64,000 nucleotides of DNA from GCA-002282575 sp964493995 (GTDB lineage Bacteria > Pseudomonadota > Gammaproteobacteria > Thiomicrospirales > Thiomicrospiraceae), in assembly GCA_964493995.1 (NCBI GenBank), contig CAZBQD010000001.1, positions 58,437 through 122,436 of the forward strand. The letters run 5' to 3'. Both the position numbers and the translations under genes were made by a program. The notes below the pieces were generated by a model. That model was not told the origin of the DNA. It made no database searches and saw nothing but the letters and a program-made list of their open reading frames with translations. Positions 1 through 8,499 of the stretch are shown here, piece after piece; position 1 is the stretch's first letter; each line of letters begins with the position of its first letter.

Positions 1-1027
1 CAATCATCACTTGTTTGCGCGCGCCATTCATCAGGCTATCGATGTATTTTTGCACCTCTGCGTGCGCTTTGCGTGTGGTATAAACACCAATAAAACCCGC
101 TTCACGTGCCAGGGTCACATAGCTGGATACGGTTTCACCTTCCGGATAAGGTCCTTGGGGCTTAGCCGCCATGCCACCCATGGACTGCTCGGGCAGTGGC
201 AAAACAGTCGGAGGGGGCAAGGCACCATTAGCCGTTTCAGTGGAAGGGGTGGCTGGCGCATCCGGGGTTGTTTGCGCTGATTGACTTTGAGAAGCTGGTT
301 TGGCTGGCGCTGTCTGACCTTCTAATAGGGGCTGACCCAGTTCGGGATAATGAGAACGTAAAATACGCATGACCCCATCACCTAGGGTCTTCCATACTTC
401 GTTTTTGGTACGATTTAAGATAGCGACATTAGAGCCTGCCTGTAACGACGTCGCAGGTTGAGGTTGGTTGCTTGGCGTACCCAATGTCACGGCCGCTGTG
501 GTTCTGTTGGTCGAGCCTACGGCATTGGCTAACAAAATCGAGGATGAACTAAACCGATCTAAATTGACGTAATCAATCGGATAATTGACCCAATAAGCAC
601 TATCGGCTTGAACCGTTAAGGATTTACCTTTTAGACTAGCGCGAATGTTGGCTTGCTCATTTAAGCGTTCAATAATGACCGACAAAGGCTGATCGATTAA
701 ATTCAGAGTAACCTGCCCCGAAACCTCGTCCAATACATTCAGTTCTAACTTGGCATCTCGGGCCAGCTTGAATAGTACGTCTCGAATAGGCGCTTGAATG
801 ACCGATAAACTGTACAGACTCTCTGCAACTGCCAGATTGGGTTTAGGTAAATAAGGCGTTGTTGTTTTGAGTGCGGGGATTGGTGCGGCCTCCGCTGCTT
901 GCGCCACAGGCGATGGACGCAAATGCCCTTTGGCAGGATCGGTTATTTGGGTGGTGGCAGGAGCGCTGCAGCCAAACAACACCATGATTGAGCTCAGGCT
1001 CAGGACAATCTTTGCTGACGTCATCAT
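1..1027 (-). CDS. mshL: MSHA pilus secretin MshL, 5' part (gene continues beyond the window)
   Basis: Outer-membrane secretin through which the MSHA type IV pilus passes. About 342 residues are visible, reading off the left edge. The start is fixed by ATGATGACG with a lipoprotein signal peptide ending in LFGC (Cys about residue 20). A secretin/TonB short N-terminal-like segment (about 70-160) is followed by a Pro/Gln/Thr-rich linker and then the start of the secretin N1-type domain, with YVTLAREAGFIGVYTTRKAH near residues 305-325 and GARKQVM at the edge. The start codon overlaps the mshM stop as ATGA, so the two are translationally coupled. Assignment to MshL rather than PilQ or GspD rests on this arrangement with an MshM-like ATPase; the pore-forming domain is outside the window. 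Confidence 0.85.
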   Translation of the reverse strand, partial: MMTSAKIVLSLSSIMVLFGCSAPATTQITDPAKGHLRPSPVAQAAEAAPIPALKTTTPYLPKPNLAVAESLYSLSVIQAPIRDVLFKLARDAKLELNVLDEVSGQVTLNLIDQPLSVIIERLNEQANIRASLKGKSLTVQADSAYWVNYPIDYVNLDRFSSSSILLANAVGSTNRTTAAVTLGTPSNQPQPATSLQAGSNVAILNRTKNEVWKTLGDGVMRILRSHYPELGQPLLEGQTAPAKPASQSQSAQTTPDAPATPSTETANGALPPPTVLPLPEQSMGGMAAKPQGPYPEGETVSSYVTLAREAGFIGVYTTRKAHAEVQKYIDSLMNGARKQVMI

Positions 1028-2583
1028 GGTGAACTGATTAACACTTGAGATGACTGCATCAAGGCAACCACCTGTTTAAAACTCATCATATCTGGTCGAT
1101 ACCCTTTATTCATCGCTGCCAAATCTTTCAATGCCTGTTTAGCCGCTTCTTTTGTATCGTAAACGCCGTAAATCGCCGCGATACGTGGCCTATCGCTTGT
1201 AGCTGAGTAATCATAATAGAAAGCCGGTGCTTTAGGAAGTCTGTTGACCAAATCGGCTGCTTCTTGCACAAAAAATTCACGCAATCGCCAGGGGCTAGAC
1301 ATTAACTGAATGGTATATTTTTCTGAATTCGCTAACTCATTGAATAACTGCAGTTGTTGCTGGTGAATAGCTTGCCATTGTGCATCATTGCTACCTGCTT
1401 TCAACCAAAACTCACTCGCAACAAGCTCTGTGCTGACGCTAGCCACATCTTTTGGTTGCTGCATAGGCGCATCAGATGACGCTGGTGCTGATGCCAATTC
1501 TGCGGCTTCGGAAACCGTCGTATTGCCCTCTGTTGCCGGTTTCGGCGAAGCATCAAGGGGCGGCGTGACGATGGTTTCCGTTGGTGAAGCCGGAGGAGTA
1601 CTGCCAGCAACGGCTGCCAACTCCCCTTCAGCCGACTGCTGAAACACACCAGGTGTCAGGAACATCATGCCGACAACCGACGCTAATAACAGCACAAGGG
1701 CTGCCACTAACAGCCAGCGACCTGGTTTTGATACCTGTGAATATTGAGTAGAGGGTGAAGGTGCCTCTGTTGCCAGGGGTTGAATGGCCTCTTGATTGGA
1801 GGATTCAACATGACGCACTTCTACCTGGTGTGTTTGCTCGGCAAAAGCCGACATCAGCGCCTGATCCGCCAAGCGATTGACCGCACGGGCATAACCTTGG
1901 CTTTTGCGATAAATCGCATCTACCACAGCACTACTGAAAAAGTATTGCCCTTTGTAACCCGCTTGTTGTAAACGGAAAGCCAAATACTCAGCCAATTCAT
2001 CGCGACTAAAGGGTTCGATGTGAATTTGAAACACCACGCGATCTTTGACCTGACGCAATTCGGGTGAATTCAGCATCCGATCTAATTCAGTTTGCCCAAA
2101 CAATAACACCTGCACCAGTTTGACATCATCGACCTGCATGTTCGATAACAAACGCAACTCTTCGATGGTATCTACCAGCATGGTTTGTGCTTCATCAACC
2201 AGAATTAAGAAGCGCCTGCCTTGTTGATGCAGCTGCAAACAATAAGCGCGAATCAGTTGCATTAGCTCCACTTTTCCGGCGGTTGCTGGCGGATTCAAGC
2301 CTGCTTCTTCCGCAATCAAGCGTAACATATCTAATGCGGATACATTCGGGGTAAAAATACTGATGATCGAGAAATAGGCAGAGAAACGGTTAGACAACAC
2401 GCGCGCTAAGGTTGTCTTACCGATTCCCACCTCACCGATTACGGTGATGATGCCTTCACCACGCTCGATACCATATAACAAGGCGTCCAACATTTCTTGG
2501 CGATGCGCACCGGCAAAAAAAACACGCTCATCGGGCGTGATTTTGAACGGTAACGTATTGAAACCAAAAAATTGTTGATACAT
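1024..2583 (-). CDS. mshM: MshM/ExeA-like AAA ATPase with C-terminal SPOR-like domain
   Basis: 519 residues. The N-terminus (QFFGFNTLPFKITPDERVFF) is the typical opening of ExeA/MshM ATPases. Walker A is GEVGIGKTT at about 50-58 and Walker B LILVDEAQ at about 126-133. A single membrane segment lies at about 290-309 after the AAA domain, followed by a low-complexity Ala/Pro/Thr/Glu linker to about 390. The last ~90 residues (KYTIQLMSS..., IYGVYDTKEAAKQAL) look like a SPOR peptidoglycan-binding domain. Such proteins are thought to help a secretin cross or dock to peptidoglycan, which fits its position directly upstream of, and overlapping, mshL. No good Shine-Dalgarno is seen, so the start rests on family similarity. 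Confidence 0.85.
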   Translation of the reverse strand: MYQQFFGFNTLPFKITPDERVFFAGAHRQEMLDALLYGIERGEGIITVIGEVGIGKTTLARVLSNRFSAYFSIISIFTPNVSALDMLRLIAEEAGLNPPATAGKVELMQLIRAYCLQLHQQGRRFLILVDEAQTMLVDTIEELRLLSNMQVDDVKLVQVLLFGQTELDRMLNSPELRQVKDRVVFQIHIEPFSRDELAEYLAFRLQQAGYKGQYFFSSAVVDAIYRKSQGYARAVNRLADQALMSAFAEQTHQVEVRHVESSNQEAIQPLATEAPSPSTQYSQVSKPGRWLLVAALVLLLASVVGMMFLTPGVFQQSAEGELAAVAGSTPPASPTETIVTPPLDASPKPATEGNTTVSEAAELASAPASSDAPMQQPKDVASVSTELVASEFWLKAGSNDAQWQAIHQQQLQLFNELANSEKYTIQLMSSPWRLREFFVQEAADLVNRLPKAPAFYYDYSATSDRPRIAAIYGVYDTKEAAKQALKDLAAMNKGYRPDMMSFKQVVALMQSSQVLISSP

Positions 2584-2737
2584 AGGAGATTCTGTATGAA
2601 TTGATAATGTTTATTGAATCATTTTAACAAGCAATGACCTGAAACACCACCGATTTTGACTGCTTAAAAATTAAGCAACCATAGTAGAGGCGCTGAAACA
2701 AACCCTTAGCAGACATTTACCCAAGCCATCCACAAAG

Positions 2738-2760
2738 TTATCCACAGAAGCTGTGCACAA
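2738..2760. promoter_or_regulatory. Head-to-head pair of DnaA-box-like sites
   Basis: TTATCCACA (2738-2746) is a perfect DnaA box on the plus strand. Two bases later in the opposite orientation TTGTGCACA (2760-2752) differs from TTATNCACA at one position, giving a near-palindrome. A third consensus-type box, TTATGCACA, is at 2926-2934. They lie in the 436-base gap (2584-3019) between mshM and the PfkB-fusion gene; a TATAAT at 2821-2826 in the same gap is a possible -10 without a convincing -35. DnaA binding is an inference. Confidence 0.45.
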
Positions 2761-3019
2761 GCTAAGGGTTGATTAAATCAATACCTTAGTGACTTAAAAA
2801 GAACACAACTGAAATTAGTTTATAATTATTTCAATCGGTTATGGAAAATAAATCACACTCACTTCATAAAACCACACCTAAGCCAAGCCCCCCATTTGTC
2901 AAGCACCTGAAGCCAAAAAATTTACTTATGCACATGCTTTATTTATGAATCGTCCATACCGACAAACTGAGTTATACGGTAAAATTTACAAAATCAATAG
3001 ACTAGGTAAAGAATTCAAA

Positions 3020-4219
3020 ATGGCGAAAATTCTCGGTATCGGCAATGCCGTCATAGACCAGGTAGTGCTCATGGAGCATTACCCACAAGAAAACAGTGAA
3101 TCGCGTTGTATCTCTATGACAGAGCAATTGGGCGGTAATGTGGTGAATTCACTGACCGTATTGACGCAAATGGGTCATCAAACCGATTGGATGGGAACCT
3201 ACACCAAAGACCTGATGGGGCAACAACTACTCAACTTAATGACTCAACAGGGGATTAATGCAGAGCCAGCACAATATATCCGACAAGGCAAAACGCCCGT
3301 TTCCAGTGTTTGGATTGCACAAGCTTCTGCTTCTCGCACCATCAATCACTTTCGCGACTTACCGGAGCTGAATTTTGAGCACTTTGCCCGTACGGAATTT
3401 GAATCTTACGACTGGCTACATTTTGAAGCGCGTAATACCGAAGCCTTAATGGGCATGTTGAACCTAGCAAAATGCTTTCTCACCCATCAACCGATCTCGC
3501 TAGAAGTAGAGAAAGATCGTCCCTTGTTAGCGGAATTAATACCCCAAGCCAGTGTGCTCTTTTTCTCACAAGCCTATGCACAACACTTAGGCTTTGACCA
3601 AGCCGAAACTTTTTTAAAGCAAATGCATCAACAATCCCCGCATGCTCAGATGTTCTGCGGCTGGGGTAGTCAGGGGGCCTATGCCATTTCAGCTGACGGA
3701 AAGGTATTTTTTGAAGCAGCAACACCTGATTTAACCATCGTTGACACACTAGGTGCTGGTGACACCTTTAATGCCGGCGTTATCGACGCTCTCGTTCGCG
3801 GCCACAGCACACAAGAAGCACTCACCCTAGCAACGCGACTGGCAGAAAAGAAAATTCAACAGAAAGGACTAACGAAACTGTTTAGTAACGACCATCGCAG
3901 TCGCTTGGGCAACCTAAATAGCTTAAACGCTTACAAGGGCAACGTGATGCAACCCGAAACCCTAAAACATTCAGTCATTGTCTTGAAATACAAAGATACA
4001 GCCAGAGCTTATGTGAATAACTGCCCACACGCCAATGTGCCCTTAGATAGTATGTATAAAGTCGAAATTGATCCGCGCGCCTTGACGCTCAAATGCTCGG
4101 TGCATGATGCTTACTTTAATGTCTCCGATGGATTATGTGTGGCAGGACCTTGCCATAACCAATCCCTAAAAGCCGTGCCAATTACCATCGATGATCAAGG
4201 CAATATTTTTTTAGCTTAG
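3020..4219 (+). CDS. PfkB-family sugar/nucleoside kinase fused to a Rieske-like [2Fe-2S] domain
   Basis: 399 residues from the ATG giving MAKILGIGNAVID; an upstream ATG in the same frame at 2945 would add 25 residues that do not look like the family. Residues 1 to about 300 are a PfkB (ribokinase/ketohexokinase/adenosine kinase) domain: GGN near 38-40 and the anion-hole/catalytic motif DTLGAGDTFNAG at 242-253 (catalytic Asp about 248). Residues about 315-399 form a second domain with C335-P-H337 and C359-x-x-H362, the CxH...CxxH pattern of Rieske ferredoxins, followed by GLCVAGPC. The spacing between the two halves (21 residues) is longer than the usual 15-17. The substrate cannot be told from sequence. 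It ends convergently toward rlmB. Confidence 0.8.
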   Translation: MAKILGIGNAVIDQVVLMEHYPQENSESRCISMTEQLGGNVVNSLTVLTQMGHQTDWMGTYTKDLMGQQLLNLMTQQGINAEPAQYIRQGKTPVSSVWIAQASASRTINHFRDLPELNFEHFARTEFESYDWLHFEARNTEALMGMLNLAKCFLTHQPISLEVEKDRPLLAELIPQASVLFFSQAYAQHLGFDQAETFLKQMHQQSPHAQMFCGWGSQGAYAISADGKVFFEAATPDLTIVDTLGAGDTFNAGVIDALVRGHSTQEALTLATRLAEKKIQQKGLTKLFSNDHRSRLGNLNSLNAYKGNVMQPETLKHSVIVLKYKDTARAYVNNCPHANVPLDSMYKVEIDPRALTLKCSVHDAYFNVSDGLCVAGPCHNQSLKAVPITIDDQGNIFLA

Positions 4220-4250
4220 TCGGTAAAACTAACCTTTTTTTGCATCTCTA

Positions 4251-4385
4251 AAACCCTATAGGGTTGGGGGTTCTGGGAGAAGGGTTGTATTGTAGTTGCA
4301 TGTAACTACTTGATTAATACCCTTCCACCAGCCAAAAAACAAACTGGGGACTCTAAAAAAATAAGCGAAGCGAGGTTTTTTAGAG
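4251..4385. repeat. Dispersed intergenic hairpin repeat, copy 1
   Basis: About 135 bases that match a second copy at 43059-43190. Shared blocks include AAACCCTA..AGGG, CTGGGRGAAGGG, CCCTTCCACCAG and an outer arm pair CTCTAAAAAA / TTTTTTAGAG around GCGAAGCG. The GAAGGG and CCCTTC blocks can pair, so the element folds into two stems. The stop codon of rlmB (4380-4382) lies inside the right arm. No coding potential. Most likely a small non-autonomous palindromic element of the MITE/REP type; it may also act as a terminator between the convergent kinase and rlmB. Confidence 0.65.
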
Positions 4386-5132
4386 GATCCCCTTCAGTCG
4401 TTGCTGCAGCGCTGTGTAAAGCACCACGCCCGTAGCGACAGAGACATTCAAACTCTGCACTGTGCCAAGCATGGGGATAATGACCAAACGATCACACTGT
4501 TTTTGCGTTAACGCACGAATACCGGTGTCTTCTGCGCCCATAATAATGGCTACGGCACCACTCCAGTCAGCATCAAACACCGACACAGCTCCATCAGCCA
4601 AAGCCAATCCGCTCAGCCAAATACCTCGGGCTTTAAGCTGATCCAAGGTTCTGGACAAATTATTCACTTGAAAAAGGGGTAAAGCTTCGGCCGCCCCACA
4701 AGCGACTTTGCTGACCGTAGGCGTTAAACCCACCGCATGATGCTTGGGAATAATGACCGCATCCACACCTGCTGCATCAGCAGAGCGTAAACAAGCTCCT
4801 AAATTGTGCGGGTCTTGCACGCCATCCAGCACTAAGAGTAACGGATCGGGCTTACTTAATGCGTCTAAAAAATCCGTCAATTCCGCATCTGAGGGTAAGG
4901 TTTGCTCTTTCATCCAAGCAATGACGCCTTGATGATGACGATCTTGTTTGTCTAATGCCGATTTAGAGACATATTCAATGCGAATACCCAGCGACTGAGC
5001 GAGTTCAGCCAACTTAGTGCCGCGCTGATCTTCTCGACCTTGAAGCAACCAAAGCTTAAGCACCCATTCAGGGTGCTTAGTGAGTGCGGCCTCGGCAGCA
5101 TGCCAGCCTGGATGCGGCTGTCCTACACTCAT
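4380..5132 (-). CDS. rlmB: 23S rRNA (guanosine-2'-O)-methyltransferase RlmB
   Basis: 250 residues, the usual RlmB length. RlmB 2'-O-methylates G2251 of 23S rRNA (E. coli numbering) in the peptidyl-transferase P loop. The N-terminal substrate-binding part (GWHAAEAAL) is followed by the SPOUT trefoil-knot motifs LDGVQDPHNLGACLRSADAAG, IIMGAEDTGI and MLGTVQSLNVSVATG, the last two forming the SAM-binding knot. It starts 2 bases after the rnr stop (TAATTATG), the standard rnr-rlmB operon. Its C-terminal codons run into the dispersed repeat at 4251-4385. Confidence 0.93.
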   Translation of the reverse strand: MSVGQPHPGWHAAEAALTKHPEWVLKLWLLQGREDQRGTKLAELAQSLGIRIEYVSKSALDKQDRHHQGVIAWMKEQTLPSDAELTDFLDALSKPDPLLLVLDGVQDPHNLGACLRSADAAGVDAVIIPKHHAVGLTPTVSKVACGAAEALPLFQVNNLSRTLDQLKARGIWLSGLALADGAVSVFDADWSGAVAIIMGAEDTGIRALTQKQCDRLVIIPMLGTVQSLNVSVATGVVLYTALQQRLKGIL

Positions 5133-5134
5133 AA

Positions 5135-7612
5135 TTATGAGTCTTTACGACGTTTTTTAACGTAACGACGACGTTTCTTTTTCGGTTTTTCGTCAGTGGC
5201 AGTCTCAGCCACCTCACCTTCTTGCAAGATGGCTTTGATCATTTGCATTGAATCCACCTGCACTTCCATTTGCTCTACTGCAGGCTTAACGGCGGGGCGA
5301 CGTTTTTTCGCGCCACGATCTTGCATGGCTCGTTCAGGCGCTTTTTCAACTCCTGGTAACGAAAAATCGACTTTGCGCTCGTCTAGATTCACTTTTGCGA
5401 CTTGTACCGCAATGCGATCACCCAAGCGGTAAGCTTTACCGGTACGTTCACCCATCATGATATGCTTAGAAGCATCGTAATGGAAATACTCATTACCCAG
5501 TTCGGTAACGTGTACCATACCTTCAACAAACAAGTGGTCAAGCTGGACAAACAGCCCAAAACTGGCTACTGAAGTCACTGCTCCCATGAAGGTATCACCG
5601 ACAAAGTGCGATAAATACTCACATTTGAGCCAATTCGTGGCATCACGTACTGCTTCATCGGCACGACGTTCGGTTAAAGAACACTGGCTACCCAGTTGCT
5701 CTAAGGCTGCCTCTGTCCAAGGCCAGTCTGCTTTTTTGCCTTTGGCAATCAAGTGCTTCAAGCCACGGTGCACCATCAAGTCGGGGTAACGACGAATGGG
5801 CGAAGTAAAATGCAGATAATGCTCGTAAGCCAAACCAAAGTGACCGCCCTCTTTCGGGCTGTAAGTGGCTTGCGCCATCGAACGCAACAATACCGTTTCG
5901 ATCAACTCTTTATTCGGATGTTCTTGAATTTCGCCAATCAAACGGGTGTAATCCATCGCGGTTGGCGTTTCGCCACCACCACAGAGTTGCAAGCGGAAGT
6001 CGGCCAAAAACTTATGCAAATCAGCCAGTTTTTCTTCCGGCGGTGCTTCATGCAAACGATAGAGCGTGGGCAGCTTAGCTTTGGACAAGTGTTTCGCCAC
6101 CGACTCATTGGCCAAGAGCATACACTCTTCAATGAGTTTATGCGCATCATTACGTTGCAACGGTTCAATACGGTCAATTTTACGATCTTCATCAAAGACA
6201 ATTCGTGTTTCCACTGAATCAAAATCAATGGCGCCACGCGCATCACGCAAGGCACGTAGAGCATGGTATAACTCATAGAGCTGATCTAACTGTTTAACCA
6301 GGGGCTTATGTGTTTCACGCAAGGCTTCATCTTGGTCAACAACAATTTTAGCGACAGTGTTATAAGTTAGACGTGCATGAGAGTGCATCACGCCATTATA
6401 GAAACGGCTTCGACGCACGCTTCCATCGGCATTGAGTGACAAATCAGCCACCATACACAGACGATCTACCTGAGGATTCAATGAACACAGGTGGTTGGAC
6501 AGTTTTTCTGGCAACATCGGAATAACGCGTTGCGGGAAATAGACTGAATTACCACGCTTAATGGCTTCTTCATCTAATGCAGAACCGGGTTTGACATAAT
6601 GCGCCACGTCAGCAATAGCGACAATCAAGCGCCAGCTACCGTCAGAACGCTTGGTGGCATAGACCGCATCATCAAAGTCTTTAGAATCATCGCCATCAAT
6701 CGTCACCAAGGGTAAATGACGAATATCTTCGCGCCCTTCCAAATCGGATTCCAAGACGGTATCGGGCAAGGCAGCAACTTCGGCCAATAGAGCTTCTGAC
6801 CATTCATTAGGTAAGTTGTAGGCATGAATGGCCGCATCAATTTCTAAACCTGGATCATGCACTTCGCCCAAAATTTGTTTGATGTGACCCACCGCACTAG
6901 AACGTGGCGTCGGCGGGTGAATGATTTCAGCAACCACCAACTGGCCTTCGCGTGCACCCAACATGGCATCAATCGGAATGAGCACATCTTGCGTAATGCG
7001 TTTGTTTTCCGAACGCACATAAGCCAAGCCATGTTCAAAAAACAACTTACCCACGACCTGCTGATGGGCACGCTCTACCACTTCAACAATGGCGGCAATT
7101 TGGCGACCACGATGATCAACATCAATGACATGACCTAATACAATGTCACCATGCATCACGCGTTGCATTTCGCGGAACGGCAAGAACAAATCTTCTCCAC
7201 CCGCTTCCGGTACTAAAAAGCCAAAGCCATCTGGGTGCGCATGAATTCGACCTTTAATTAAGTCCATACGTTGAACGACACCAAAAGCACCCTTGCGGTT
7301 TTGCAATAGCTGACCATCGCGTACCATGGCTTTCAAGCGACGACGCACGCCTTCCTGGCGCTCTTCATCATCGACCACGCCTAACGCCTGCTGAATTTCA
7401 TCGGTAAACATGGGCTTACCGGCTGTCTCTAACATGGCAAGAATATATTCACGGCTCGGAACTGGATTATCATACTTTTCAGCTTCGCGTTGAAAAGCAG
7501 GGTCTTGAGATAGGTGCGTCTCAATATCCGCACCAGGCGTTGGTTGAATGACTGGTGAGGTTTCGACAGGATTTTCTGACATGGGCAATGCGACTTTAGA
7601 TGGTTTTTTCAT
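5135..7612 (-). CDS. rnr: Ribonuclease R
   Basis: 825 residues; a 3'-5' processive exoribonuclease able to degrade structured RNA. Domain order: N-terminal winged helix (about 50-110), cold-shock OB domains (about 115-250), RNB catalytic domain beginning with the metal-binding Asp cluster VTIDGDDSKDFDDAVYA (about 303-319), an S1 domain (GDTFMGAVTSVASFGLFVQL, about 660-740), and a Lys/Arg-rich tail ending KKKRRRYVKKRRKDS. Slightly longer N-terminus than average (an extra ~10 residues precede a second Met at position 11, so the true start could be either). Followed closely by rlmB. Confidence 0.95.
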   Translation of the reverse strand: MKKPSKVALPMSENPVETSPVIQPTPGADIETHLSQDPAFQREAEKYDNPVPSREYILAMLETAGKPMFTDEIQQALGVVDDEERQEGVRRRLKAMVRDGQLLQNRKGAFGVVQRMDLIKGRIHAHPDGFGFLVPEAGGEDLFLPFREMQRVMHGDIVLGHVIDVDHRGRQIAAIVEVVERAHQQVVGKLFFEHGLAYVRSENKRITQDVLIPIDAMLGAREGQLVVAEIIHPPTPRSSAVGHIKQILGEVHDPGLEIDAAIHAYNLPNEWSEALLAEVAALPDTVLESDLEGREDIRHLPLVTIDGDDSKDFDDAVYATKRSDGSWRLIVAIADVAHYVKPGSALDEEAIKRGNSVYFPQRVIPMLPEKLSNHLCSLNPQVDRLCMVADLSLNADGSVRRSRFYNGVMHSHARLTYNTVAKIVVDQDEALRETHKPLVKQLDQLYELYHALRALRDARGAIDFDSVETRIVFDEDRKIDRIEPLQRNDAHKLIEECMLLANESVAKHLSKAKLPTLYRLHEAPPEEKLADLHKFLADFRLQLCGGGETPTAMDYTRLIGEIQEHPNKELIETVLLRSMAQATYSPKEGGHFGLAYEHYLHFTSPIRRYPDLMVHRGLKHLIAKGKKADWPWTEAALEQLGSQCSLTERRADEAVRDATNWLKCEYLSHFVGDTFMGAVTSVASFGLFVQLDHLFVEGMVHVTELGNEYFHYDASKHIMMGERTGKAYRLGDRIAVQVAKVNLDERKVDFSLPGVEKAPERAMQDRGAKKRRPAVKPAVEQMEVQVDSMQMIKAILQEGEVAETATDEKPKKKRRRYVKKRRKDS

Positions 7613-7698
7613 AAGTTGTTATTATAACGACTTGTTTGAGCACAAACATAGCGAATCGGTTAAAATTTATTAAAACCGTCATCATCAAGGGAAAAACC

Positions 7699-8460
7699 AT
7701 GAAATCTGCTGTTAATATCGTCATCGGACTGGGTGAGTTGGGTAAAACCTTTGCCACGGGACTCCTCATGCAAGGCTCGCCCGTTGTGCCCATTTTGCGT
7801 CAACACGATTTAGCGCAAATGGCCGAGACCTATCCCACCCCAACCAGCGTTTGGGTCTGTGTCGGTGAAAAAGATTTACCCAGTTTGTTGGCACGCATTC
7901 CTGTGATTTGGCAAGATCGCTTGGTATTGATTCAAAATGAATTACTCCCCAACGATTGGCAGCAGCATGGCTTAACCAATCCCACCGTCATTTCAGTATG
8001 GTTCGAGAAAAAAGCAGGCAAAACGCATCAGGTAGTGATGTCCTCGGTCGTTTATGGCCCCTTAGCGGAATTGGTGATGGCTGTTTACAGCAAACTGGGC
8101 TTACCAGCACGCACTCTGACTAATAACGATGAACTGCTTTACGAATTGACGCTGAAAAACCTGTATATTCAAACCAGCAATATCGCTGGACTGGCTGTGG
8201 GCGGCACAACCAGCGAATTGGTCGAGCAACACCCCCACTTGATGCAAGCGGTAGCCGCAGACGTTATGGCACTACAAGAAGCGCTGACGCAGAAAACCTT
8301 TGATCATTTGCAACTAATGGAGTCTTTAAAAGCCGCTTTCTATGGCGATCCCAATCATGCTTGTATGGGGCGTAGCGCACCCGCTCGTTTACAACGAGCG
8401 TTAACCTTAGCCGAACAGCATCACTTAACGCTTCCGACCATTAGCACCATCAAAACCTAA
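7699..8460 (+). CDS. Rossmann-fold protein, distantly ketopantoate-reductase-like
   Basis: 253 residues. The start chosen is the ATG after AAGGGAAAAACC, which gives MKSAVNIVIGLGELGKTFATGLL; an upstream in-frame ATG at 7636 would remove the normal position of the dinucleotide-binding motif. GLGELG (about 11-16) is a GxGxxG-type NAD(P)-binding loop. The central part contains a predicted helical dimer-type domain (NNDELLYELTLKNLYIQTSNIAGL), as in the 6-phosphogluconate/ketopantoate reductase fold. No pathway partners are adjacent (divergent from rnr, convergent with a protease gene), so the reaction cannot be assigned. Confidence 0.7.
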   Translation: MKSAVNIVIGLGELGKTFATGLLMQGSPVVPILRQHDLAQMAETYPTPTSVWVCVGEKDLPSLLARIPVIWQDRLVLIQNELLPNDWQQHGLTNPTVISVWFEKKAGKTHQVVMSSVVYGPLAELVMAVYSKLGLPARTLTNNDELLYELTLKNLYIQTSNIAGLAVGGTTSELVEQHPHLMQAVAADVMALQEALTQKTFDHLQLMESLKAAFYGDPNHACMGRSAPARLQRALTLAEQHHLTLPTISTIKT

Positions 8461-8467
8461 TACAACT

Positions 8468-8487
8468 AAGCCCCTTTAAAGGGGCTT
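8468..8487. terminator. Bidirectional terminator hairpin
   Basis: Perfect 20-base palindrome AAGCCCCTTTAAAGGGGCTT between convergent genes ending at 8460 (plus) and 8500 (minus). The T-tract is short on both sides (ATTGTT on the plus strand). Confidence 0.75.
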
Positions 8488-8499
8488 ATTGTTAAGCTT

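Noticed and set aside
2945..3019. Upstream ATG start for the kinase fusion
   Set aside because: The extra 25 residues have no family match; the ATG at 3020 gives the expected PfkB N-terminus.
7613..7650. TATAAT at 7626-7621 as an rnr promoter
   Set aside because: It lies only about 8 bases from the rnr ATG, which would give a leaderless mRNA, and no -35 is present.
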